Source: Planctomycetota bacterium
GTDB lineage: Bacteria; Planctomycetota; Planctomycetia; Pirellulales; Lacipirellulaceae
Direction: 5' to 3'
Length of the DNA stretch: 5,190 nucleotides
NCBI GenBank assembly: GCA_022614705.1
Contig: JAKEIB010000094.1
Location: 1 to 5,190, forward strand
Shown here in pieces: positions 1-5,190 of this stretch (position 1 is the first letter of the stretch; each line of letters begins with the position of its first letter). Under the pieces are notes generated by a model. That model worked only from the letters and a program-made list of their open reading frames with translations, had not been told where the DNA came from and did not search any database. The position numbers and the translations under genes were made by a program.

Positions 1-2558
1 ACCGTTTATTCGACGACCCTCAAGGATTCGGCAGCGGCGCGGTGCGTGTCAACCCAGGTGCCACCCTCAGCTTCGCCCCCATCAGCGCCTTTTTAAACCT
101 CGCGAATCCGATCGAGCTTGGTGGCACATTAAAGTCAGAGTCTATTGGCGGCAATGAAGTTTCCGGCCTGCTCACACTTACCAACAACGCAATTATTGAT
201 TGCGGTTCTTCAATAAATTTGAGCGGCCAACTCACTGATAACGGCAGCAGCCCGACATTGACAAAGACCGGTTTCGGTACGCTCCTACTCGATAACAACC
301 TCACCGTCAATCTGTCGGGCGGCGTGACGGTCGCGCTTGGGACGCTGTTCGTGGCGACGGCGGCGGATCTTCCTCCTGCGGCGCCTACCACCATCTTGGA
401 CGGCGGCGCGATTATGTTCCAGGGCGGTGGAGGCGACGGGTACACGATCAACCGCCCGCTCGAAATCATCGGTGCCGGCAGCACTAACAACCCCCTGGGG
501 GCAGCAGGGGCACTTGTCAGCGCATCATCCCTTACTTGGTCCGGCAATGTAACGCTGACGGGCAACACCACCTTGAACTCTATCGGGACGATGACGATCA
601 CAGGCAATATTTCAGGAGCAGGCGGTCTGAATAAGATCGGAGCCGGCGCACTTGTGTTGTCAGCCAACAACAACTATGGCGGCGCGACGACCATCAACTT
701 CGGCACACTTCGCACCGAGGGCGGCAACGCCATTCCCGATGGCTCAGCGGTTACGCTCAGCAACACGAATGGCGTGCTGCTCGACCTGGACGGCACGGAC
801 GAGACGATCGGCTCGCTGGCGGGCGGGGGTGTGACGGGCGGCAACGTTGCACTGGGAACCGCCACGCTAACCACCGGCGGCGACAACAGCTCGACGACTT
901 TTGCCGGCGCGATTAACGGCGCCGGCGGTCTGATGAAAACGGGCGCCGGCATTTTCACACTCGCCGGCAACAACACTTACTCCGGGCTAACGGATGTGCA
1001 GCAAGGTACACTGCGGCTTGGCACAGTGACCTGCCTGCCCAACACCAACGCGGTCAACGTCGCTGGCGGTGGAACGCTTGATGTCAACAGTCTCGACAAG
1101 ACCTTGTCGTCGATCACCGGTACGGGACAGGTTACGCTCGGCACGGGGGAGCTCACCCTCGGCGCGGCCGATGCGTCCGGCGACTTCAGCGGCAGCATCT
1201 CTGGTAGCGGCTCCCTCGTGAAGATCGGCAATGGCACGCTCACACTCGACGGTGCGAATTCCTACAGTGGCGGTACGACGGTCGTCGCTGGCCGGCTGCG
1301 CGGGCCTGCCGGCGGACTGCAAGGCGACATAGTCAATCAGTCGATCGTCGAATTCGACCAAACGACCGATGGCACATACAACGGGGTGATCAGTGGGACG
1401 GGTAGCCTCATCAAGACGGGACCTGGTCGGTTGACGATCGCCACGCCTGCCACGTTCACCCTCGCAACTACTGTCGCCGAAGGCACGCTGGCACTGCACA
1501 ATACGCCAAACACGCCCGGCGGCGCGATCACGATTGAGTCGGCCGGCACGCTCGAGGCCAATGGCATTGTCCAGCGGGCGATCATCGGCGACGGCACGCT
1601 GACGGCGACCGGCAATCTGCTCGTCGGCGATCTCACCAGCGGCAGCGGCTTCGATTTCAGCGGCACAGTAAACGTCGGGAACCACAGTGTCGTGCTTCTC
1701 GACGCCGATCTGGCGGACCTCGGCGGCGGGACGATCGCCGGCGGTTCCCTCACCACGCTCAGTGGGCTCAAGCTCAGCGGCACATTCGGTGGCGACGGCA
1801 CAGTGAATGGCCCATTTGTCAATAATGGCGCCGTAGCCGGCCCCACGACGCCCGCGGCGCTGACGTTTGCCGGTCCGGTCAGCGGCGCCGGATCGTTCAC
1901 TGGCAATGTTCGCATCCTCGATTCGTTCTCGCCCGGCAGCAGCCCCGCCGCCGTCTCGTTCGAGCATGTAAGTCTAGGCGGCCAGGCCATGCTCTCGATC
2001 GAACTCGGTGGATTGATTTCCGGCCTCGAACACGACATGCTCGCCGCGACGGGCACAGTCCTGCTGGATGGTACGTTGCAGGTGACGTTCATCAACGGCT
2101 TCCTGCCCGCGGCAGGCAACACGTTCGACATCCTCGATTGGACCAGTCTCTCTGGAACATTCGACACCCTGCAATTGCCCGCGCTTGGGCCGGCGCAAGG
2201 CGTCGACCTGATGTGGAATGCATCGCAACTCTACACAGCCGGCGTGCTGAGCGTCGTGCTGGCCGGCGACTACAACGGCGACGGCACGGTCGACGCGGCC
2301 GACTACGTCGTGTGGCGCAAGGGAGTAGGCGTCGCATCGACACCAGAAAACTACAACGTATGGCGCGCGAACTTCGGCGAATCAATCGGCAGCGGCTCGG
2401 GTGCAGCTTCGCCCTTTCAGGCCGCCGCGCCCGAACCAACGTCGCTTGCGCTGCTGCTGATTGCATCGGTGCACTGCATCGTCCCTCGTCGGACTAACCA
2501 GCCTGCGCGCTGTTCTCCAGTGCCCCCCACTCGACCGGCACCACGCTCTTCGCGCTGA
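1..2558 (+). CDS. Secreted autotransporter-repeat protein with dockerin-like stretch and PEP-CTERM tail (5'-truncated)
   Basis: The frame is open from the left edge (first full codon at 3) to TGA at 2556-2558, giving 851 visible residues. The GTG at 42 lies inside a continuous repeat-like stretch (FGSGAVRVNPGATL), so I treat the gene as truncated and its signal peptide as lost upstream. Residues about 75-500 hold five PATR-type repeats of the form GxGGLxKxGxGxLxLxGxNxYxGxTxVxxGTL. Residues about 500-750 are Gly/Thr/Val-rich beta structure, including GTFGGDGTVNGPFVNNG, FSPGSSPAAVSFE and LLDGTLQVTFINGFLP, a module I associate with Planctomycetota surface proteins. Residues 754-793 form a dockerin-like stretch and 810-830 a PEP-CTERM signal. 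No C-terminal autotransporter barrel is present, so the repeats are not evidence of type V secretion. Likely role: an exported, envelope-associated structural or adhesive protein; its ligand is unknown. The 21-residue tail after the final RR is longer than usual. Confidence 0.9.
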   Translation, partial: RLFDDPQGFGSGAVRVNPGATLSFAPISAFLNLANPIELGGTLKSESIGGNEVSGLLTLTNNAIIDCGSSINLSGQLTDNGSSPTLTKTGFGTLLLDNNLTVNLSGGVTVALGTLFVATAADLPPAAPTTILDGGAIMFQGGGGDGYTINRPLEIIGAGSTNNPLGAAGALVSASSLTWSGNVTLTGNTTLNSIGTMTITGNISGAGGLNKIGAGALVLSANNNYGGATTINFGTLRTEGGNAIPDGSAVTLSNTNGVLLDLDGTDETIGSLAGGGVTGGNVALGTATLTTGGDNSSTTFAGAINGAGGLMKTGAGIFTLAGNNTYSGLTDVQQGTLRLGTVTCLPNTNAVNVAGGGTLDVNSLDKTLSSITGTGQVTLGTGELTLGAADASGDFSGSISGSGSLVKIGNGTLTLDGANSYSGGTTVVAGRLRGPAGGLQGDIVNQSIVEFDQTTDGTYNGVISGTGSLIKTGPGRLTIATPATFTLATTVAEGTLALHNTPNTPGGAITIESAGTLEANGIVQRAIIGDGTLTATGNLLVGDLTSGSGFDFSGTVNVGNHSVVLLDADLADLGGGTIAGGSLTTLSGLKLSGTFGGDGTVNGPFVNNGAVAGPTTPAALTFAGPVSGAGSFTGNVRILDSFSPGSSPAAVSFEHVSLGGQAMLSIELGGLISGLEHDMLAATGTVLLDGTLQVTFINGFLPAAGNTFDILDWTSLSGTFDTLQLPALGPAQGVDLMWNASQLYTAGVLSVVLAGDYNGDGTVDAADYVVWRKGVGVASTPENYNVWRANFGESIGSGSGAASPFQAAAPEPTSLALLLIASVHCIVPRRTNQPARCSPVPPTRPAPRSSR
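225..1496 (+). repeat. Five autotransporter-associated beta-strand repeats (protein level)
   Basis: Five degenerate copies of a repeat of about 35-40 residues are visible in the translated first gene: 225-353 (LTKTGFGTLLLDNNLTV), 603-713 (GGLNKIGAGALVLSANNNY), 903-1019 (GGLMKTGAGIFTLAGNNTY), 1185-1301 (GSLVKIGNGTLTLDGANSY) and 1374-1496 (GSLIKTGPGRLTIATPATF). Each runs from a G-x-I-x-G-x-G turn through K-x-G-x-G-x-L to a V-x-x-GTL strand. The first and last are the most diverged; the fifth has lost the N-x-Y-x-G turn. Spacing is irregular (about 70-125 residues between starts), with other beta-rich sequence in between. Such repeats are generally modelled as rungs of a right-handed beta-helix. 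DNA identity between copies is low, so they are old. Confidence 0.85.
2262..2381 (+). other. Dockerin-like Ca-binding stretch, Planctomycetota type
   Basis: Residues 754-793 of the first protein read AGDYNGDGTVDAADYVVWRK and then, after a short linker, YNVWRANFGES. The DYNGDGTVDAADY segment has the D-x-N-x-D-G-x-x-D spacing of an EF-hand-like calcium loop, as in the first half of a type I dockerin. The second half, with Y-N-x-W-R-x-N-F-G, lacks an acidic calcium loop, so this is a single-loop variant. It sits just before the PEP-CTERM tail, a pairing common in secreted proteins of Pirellulales-like bacteria. Cohesin binding is not implied. Confidence 0.85.
2427..2492 (+). other. PEP-CTERM sorting signal of the first protein
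   Basis: Residues 809-830 show the three-part signal: the PEP motif (APEPTS, PEP at 2430-2438), a hydrophobic run (LALLLIASVHCIV), and a basic end (PRR at 2484-2492). In families with this tail an exosortase is thought to process the protein at the membrane during export or surface anchoring. The basic patch is normally almost the last thing in the protein; here 21 more residues follow. No exosortase gene lies in the window. Confidence 0.85.
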
Positions 2559-2706
2559 TTCTGTTCGCAGACCGCGATTCGGCATAAGTACCTGCTATGG
2601 AATTGGGTGCCACTACAATCGGCGGGCGGTTTCCGCGACAAGAAGTCGTGATCCGGTGAATTCTCGTGAAGATTCCGCGACGTTGAGCCAATAGTACATT
2701 GCGACA

Positions 2707-2715
2707 TGCTACAAT
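2707..2715 (+). promoter_or_regulatory. Possible extended -10 promoter element
   Basis: TGCTACAAT matches the extended -10 pattern TGnTATAAT with one mismatch. The nearest -35-like hexamer, TTGAGC at 2683-2688, is 21 bases upstream, longer than ideal, so the extended TG would have to compensate. If used, it would give an mRNA leader of about 220 bases before the ATG at 2940. This is a pattern match only; sigma-factor preferences in this lineage may differ. Confidence 0.3.
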
Positions 2716-2827
2716 GCGAATCCACGCGAGCGTCGAGTGGTTCCCGGCTCCATCCGTCCGTTTGATCAATGGAGCTGCCCGATGAACCTATTCCACGTTC
2801 ACAGGTGAGGCGGAAGACGTCGAGCGA

Positions 2828-2884
2828 ATGCCCATCCAGGCGATTTCCGAGCCGTCTGCCGGCCGCTCATCCTGCTCGCAATGA
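2828..2884 (+). CDS. Candidate 18-residue leader ORF (uncertain)
   Basis: ATG at 2828 opens MPIQAISEPSAGRSSCSQ and stops at TGA 2882-2884, which overlaps the ATG of the next small ORF in an ATGA. Only weak purine-rich sequence precedes it, with no good Shine-Dalgarno. I recognise no family. It may be chance; it is listed because it is the first link in a chain of coupled-looking starts leading to the gene at 2940. Confidence 0.15.
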   Translation: MPIQAISEPSAGRSSCSQ

Positions 2885-2943
2885 TCAACATTGGTGTAAT
2901 CGCTCGCCGCAGGCGATGCGTATCGAGGAGGACCGACCCATGA
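2881..2943 (+). CDS. Candidate Arg-rich 20-residue leader ORF overlapping the next start (uncertain)
   Basis: ATG at 2881 opens MINIGVIARRRRCVSRRTDP and ends at TGA 2941-2943, which shares ATGA with the start of the following gene at 2940. It contains four consecutive Arg codons (CGC CGC AGG CGA) and a later AGG AGG pair that is itself part of the downstream Shine-Dalgarno. It could be a translational-coupling or arginine-sensing leader peptide. It has no ribosome binding site of its own, so it would depend on the preceding small ORF. Chance occurrence is quite possible. Confidence 0.2.
   Translation: MINIGVIARRRRCVSRRTDP
2925..2932 (+). promoter_or_regulatory. Shine-Dalgarno for the ATG at 2940
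   Basis: GAGGAGGA is a strong match to the anti-Shine-Dalgarno, ending 7 bases before the ATG at 2940-2942. It is the only strong ribosome binding site in the window. It fixes this start, and a well-formed signal peptide follows immediately. Confidence 0.8.
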
Positions 2944-3596
2944 AACATCTTGCCGATTTCGTTGTGGCATTCGCCGCTGTAGGAATTCTGGGAGCTCTCC
3001 CCACCAGTGCGGCCGCTCAAGGACTGCTCACATATCACGTTATTTTGGAGCAGCCGGTGCCTGGCCTGCCGCTGACCGTGGGTGTGGATGATGGGAGCGG
3101 ATTCTCGTTCGCAACGCTCGCGGACGACGACGGCGATGGTCTCGTCGAACTGCCGCGCGGACCCGTTCCCGGACGCCTGGCGCTGGGTGTTACTCCCGCG
3201 GCCGGCCACATTCCTGGCTGTGATATCTGGGACTTTACGAGCAACGGCGTTAGCCGCGCATCGGTTCCGCTGTTCATCAATGCGCTGGCGAATGAATCGG
3301 TGGGCGTCGATTTCGGTGTGCTGATGTCCCCGCCCCTTGCGCTCACGCCGGGTCAGCGCTTCACAATTACGAATGGCATCTTTCCCGAATGGCCGGGCAT
3401 CCGACTCGTTGATGAGTCGAGCGCTCGAGACCTTGAAGCGTTTGTCCGCGAAGTGGATTCGCTGCCCGGATTCAATGGGGAGGTGATCGTGAGCAACACG
3501 ACGGTTCATTTCACGCTGGTGCCGGAGCCGAACGGCGTCGCGCTCGCGACGAGCGGCTTGATCGCTTTGGGATACTTGCGCCACCGTCGGAACCGA
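2940..3596 (+). other. Module A: small exported PEP-CTERM protein, function unknown
   Basis: About 218 residues form a self-contained exported protein. The signal peptide is MKHLADFVVAFAAVGILGAL with a likely cleavage after the Ala run at 24-26. The mature part (about 28-190) has no family I recognise. It contains an acidic DDDGDGLVE segment (residues 62-70), resembling a calcium-binding D-x-D-G-D-G loop, then GHIPGCDIWDFTSNGV with the only mature cysteine, and later a charged helical-looking stretch (DESSARDLEAFVREVDSL). The PEP motif is at 195-197, followed by a moderately hydrophobic run and a RHRRNR basic end, so the gene would normally stop here. It probably ends up at the cell envelope. 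The reading frame continues without a stop into module B. Confidence 0.75.
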
Positions 3597-5190
3597 TGCG
3601 GCCGGCTAGACGCCGCAGGCGCAGCGAGCGCTAGTTCGGTGAACGCAATTGCTGCGTTGTCGATCACCACTGGGTTCCTTCGCGACCAACGTCTGTTTTA
3701 TGCGGGCCGCCGGGCATTCTTCGCGCTTGCCGTCACCGCCGCGTTGTTCATCCCAGCGGTCGGCAGCGCACAAATCGCCCGCTCGTGGAACACGGGCAAC
3801 GGCGTTTGGTCGGCTGACAGCAATTGGTCGCCGATTGGGGTTCCCCAGTCGAACGACTCCGCGCGGATCGGTAATCTGCCGGCCGCCGAGAATGACGTCG
3901 TCACTTTGGACATACATGACACCGTCGCCGAGGTTCAGCTCACCGATGGCATGACTCTCAATACGGCCGGCAATGCTCTCACCGTCCTGGGCGACACACT
4001 GGTCTCCGGATCAAACTTGGTTTCGGATCAACGGTTCCCGTCGCGGCTGTTTGTGGATCGCGGCACTTTGATACATGACTACGTAACCGATAACCTGACC
4101 GTGGCTGACGGCGGCGCCGTCCAGCTATTCGACGGCGGAATCCTGCGGATCGACGACCTGTTTAGCATCGACTCCGATTCCGGCCTCTTCGGCGAGGGCG
4201 TCGTGCAGTTTATCAGTAGCGGAACCGTACTCGCCAACAACGGCACGATTCAGCCGACAGTAGGGGGCATGACCCTCGATGCGTTTGAATTTTTTGGCGT
4301 CGGTCAGCTCGACTTGGACGGTGTCACTGGCAACGGTCTGCTGGACCTTACTACTTCAAACTTGGATGGCACCGCTTTTCCCACTCTAACGATCGACGGC
4401 GGGACCTTGCTCGATCCATTCGACGGCGAAATCCGCATGGCCACGGGGGCGCTTCTCGCCATGAACCTCGACGATCCGTGGTCAGTAGGTCCAAACGGCC
4501 TCATCCGCATCGTGGATGGAATCACCAGCCCGGCGCGGATCACCGGCGCCGATGTGTCGATCGGCGGCCGCGTGTTCATCACCGGTCCCGATGGCTATCT
4601 TCGGATCGTATCCAATGCCACACTCGCGCCGTCGATCGATGCGGAGCTGCGTGAAGATACCCGATTGCAGTTGACTGGCGACGCCGACGTTGAAGGTGGC
4701 ATGTTTACGATCGCGGAAAACTCCGTCATCGAGTTCGACGGGCCGACCACCATCCGAGGAGGCACGTTCGAGTCGGAAATCACGCACGCATTTGATCCCA
4801 GCGTCGTGCTGAATGGCAACACCGTCTACCGCGGCGAGGTGACATTCGCCGGCCATGCGCGGCAAGTGGGCGATGCGACCATCGCCGCCAACACCGTTAT
4901 CGACGCGGAGATTTTCGACATGGATGGCACCGGCGGGACCATTTGGACCGTCAACGCCACGGCAACGATCAACACCGACCGGATCGAAGTCGGGACGGCG
5001 CCGAATGCTTCGTTCGAAGGCACGATTACCGTGGGCGGTCCGCTGACAGCGCGACTCAGCGTCAATCTCTCCGATCCTGACGAATTTTGGACGATATGGC
5101 CCATCGCAATAAATCTGCAACATTGGCCTGGACAAGTACATAATATCATGGGACAAGGCGCGCGCCATGAGCGTAGGCGCCTATTCGACG
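2940..5190 (+). CDS. Continuous ORF joining a PEP-CTERM protein to a second secreted beta-rich protein (3'-truncated)
   Basis: From ATG 2940 the frame has no stop through the last full codon at 5187-5189 (750 residues, open at the right edge). Read as one protein it is odd. Residues 1-27 are a signal peptide and 195-218 a complete PEP-CTERM tail. Residues about 257-278 are a second signal peptide, and 282-311 an N-terminal motif typical of separate secreted proteins. Residues 312 to about 715 are beta-rich repetitive sequence. The simplest reading is two neighbouring genes whose separating stop has been lost by mutation or sequence error. The CGA at 3594, directly after RHRRN, is one transition from TGA. 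A genuine fusion cannot be excluded. Both parts would be exported; no catalytic motif is visible. Confidence 0.75.
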   Translation, partial: MKHLADFVVAFAAVGILGALPTSAAAQGLLTYHVILEQPVPGLPLTVGVDDGSGFSFATLADDDGDGLVELPRGPVPGRLALGVTPAAGHIPGCDIWDFTSNGVSRASVPLFINALANESVGVDFGVLMSPPLALTPGQRFTITNGIFPEWPGIRLVDESSARDLEAFVREVDSLPGFNGEVIVSNTTVHFTLVPEPNGVALATSGLIALGYLRHRRNRCGRLDAAGAASASSVNAIAALSITTGFLRDQRLFYAGRRAFFALAVTAALFIPAVGSAQIARSWNTGNGVWSADSNWSPIGVPQSNDSARIGNLPAAENDVVTLDIHDTVAEVQLTDGMTLNTAGNALTVLGDTLVSGSNLVSDQRFPSRLFVDRGTLIHDYVTDNLTVADGGAVQLFDGGILRIDDLFSIDSDSGLFGEGVVQFISSGTVLANNGTIQPTVGGMTLDAFEFFGVGQLDLDGVTGNGLLDLTTSNLDGTAFPTLTIDGGTLLDPFDGEIRMATGALLAMNLDDPWSVGPNGLIRIVDGITSPARITGADVSIGGRVFITGPDGYLRIVSNATLAPSIDAELREDTRLQLTGDADVEGGMFTIAENSVIEFDGPTTIRGGTFESEITHAFDPSVVLNGNTVYRGEVTFAGHARQVGDATIAANTVIDAEIFDMDGTGGTIWTVNATATINTDRIEVGTAPNASFEGTITVGGPLTARLSVNLSDPDEFWTIWPIAINLQHWPGQVHNIMGQGARHERRRLFD
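3519..3596 (+). other. PEP-CTERM sorting signal lying internal to the long ORF
   Basis: VPEPNG (PEP at 3522-3530) is followed by a moderately hydrophobic run, VALATSGLIALGYL, and then RHRRNR at 3579-3596. All three parts are present in the right order and spacing. Such signals are strictly C-terminal in known proteins, so finding more than 500 residues downstream in the same frame is the main reason to suspect a lost stop codon. Confidence 0.8.
3657..5190 (+). other. Module B: second exported beta-solenoid-like protein, start unclear, 3'-truncated
   Basis: In frame with module A, a classic signal peptide appears: RR at 3708-3713, hydrophobic FFALAVTAALFIPAV, then GSAQ at 3762-3773. After it comes SWNTGNGVWSADSNWSPIGV and NDSARIG (3783-3872), a W-N-G-W-N-W-P pattern seen at the mature N-terminus of many large secreted proteins of this phylum. 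The rest repeats short beta elements (LTVADGGAVQLFDGGILRI, LDGTAFPTLTIDGGTLL, LNGNTVYRGEVTFAG) and looks like a beta-helix. Possible in-frame starts are GTG 3639, TTG 3657 and CTG 3693; none has a Shine-Dalgarno, and 3657 is only my working choice. An ATG at 3700 is one base out of frame. Function is unknown; a structural or adhesive surface role is inferred. Confidence 0.65.
3708..3773 (+). other. Second signal peptide inside the long ORF
   Basis: Residues 257-278 of the long ORF show the n-, h- and c-regions of a Sec signal: RRA, then FFALAVTAALFIPAV, then GSAQ with a likely cleavage after SA. It lies about 40 residues after the basic end of the PEP-CTERM tail. It marks the real N-terminus of module B more reliably than any start codon seen here. 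Confidence 0.8.

Larger units (their letters stand above)
2559..2939 (+). other. Intergenic leader region
   Basis: These 381 bases separate the first gene from the next start. I find no large ORF that looks coding, no tRNA-like structure and no strong terminator. The only hairpin seen is a 4-bp stem with a TTT loop at 2626-2636, without a T-run. The region holds a possible extended -10 element (2707-2715), a tiny ORF MNLFHVHR at 2782-2808 behind a GGAG, two further small ORFs linked by ATGA overlaps (2828-2884 and 2881-2943), and a clear Shine-Dalgarno at 2925-2932. The palindrome TGATCA occurs twice (2763-2768 and 2882-2887), with no assigned meaning. Confidence 0.6.

Noticed and set aside
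42..44. GTG at 42 as the start of the first gene
   Set aside because: The frame is open upstream to the edge with similar repeat-like sequence (DDPQGFGSGAVRVNPG), no signal peptide follows the GTG, and there is no Shine-Dalgarno.
225..1496. The repeats as DNA-level tandem or CRISPR-like repeats
   Set aside because: Similarity is at protein level only; the DNA copies are diverged and unevenly spaced, without conserved repeat units or unique spacers.
987..2167. Long minus-strand ORFs (987-1967 and 1337-2167) opposite the first gene
   Set aside because: They lie antisense to a well-supported coding frame, their translations have no domain-like features, and long shadow ORFs are expected opposite GC-rich coding sequence.
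2626..2636. Hairpin GCGG-TTT-CCGC as terminator of the first gene
   Set aside because: The stem is only 4 bp and no T-run follows.
2782..2808. Mini-ORF MNLFHVHR behind a GGAG
   Set aside because: At 8 codons it is easily chance; it does not overlap the small ORF chain that follows, and there is no sign of conservation to judge.
2799..3584. Minus-strand ORF of 261 residues opposite module A
   Set aside because: It is antisense to a frame with Shine-Dalgarno, signal peptide and PEP-CTERM tail; its translation is charged, low in hydrophobic residues and unrecognisable.
3649..3954. + strand ORF in another frame over the module B signal peptide
   Set aside because: Its translation is Arg/Ser/Pro-rich shadow sequence, whereas the overlapping frame encodes a clear signal peptide and mature N-terminus.
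4482..5168. Minus-strand ORF of 228 residues opposite module B
   Set aside because: No family recognised; it mirrors the codon structure of the + strand. It does span the odd right edge, so only longer sequence there would reopen it.

Overview
The window looks like part of a Planctomycetota genome, most likely a Pirellulales-type lineage. It is GC-rich. The first protein ends in the combination typical of that group: a short dockerin-like stretch (GDYNGDGTVDAADYVVWRK followed by YNVWRANFG), then a PEP-CTERM sorting tail. A second PEP-CTERM tail and two exported beta-rich proteins agree with this. The lineage call is inference from protein style; there is no rRNA or marker gene here.

Layout, all on the + strand. 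(1) 1-2558 is the 3' part of a large secreted repeat protein, open at the left edge. It carries five autotransporter-associated (PATR-type) beta-strand repeats, a long beta-rich region, a dockerin-like stretch and a PEP-CTERM tail. (2) 2559-2939 is a leader region of about 380 bases. It has no strong terminator, a possible extended -10 promoter near 2707-2715, two tiny ORFs chained by ATGA overlaps into the next start, and a good Shine-Dalgarno at 2925-2932. (3) 2940-5190 is one uninterrupted reading frame, open at the right edge, that reads like two proteins in tandem. Module A (2940-3596) is a complete small exported protein with signal peptide and PEP-CTERM tail. Module B (about 3657-5190) begins with a second signal peptide and a WN-G-W-NW-P start typical of secreted beta-solenoid proteins. 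No stop codon separates them, and this is the most notable anomaly of the window.

All recognisable products appear to be exported surface or extracellular proteins. Two carry tails of the kind handled by an exosortase, which is not encoded here. They probably contribute to an envelope or extracellular matrix, but no enzymatic role can be assigned. I see no RNA gene, mobile element, CRISPR array or defence system, and no convincing new multi-gene system. Several oddities (missing stop, misplaced ATG, a switch of reading-frame preference in the last 80-100 bases) may be real mutations or sequence errors.
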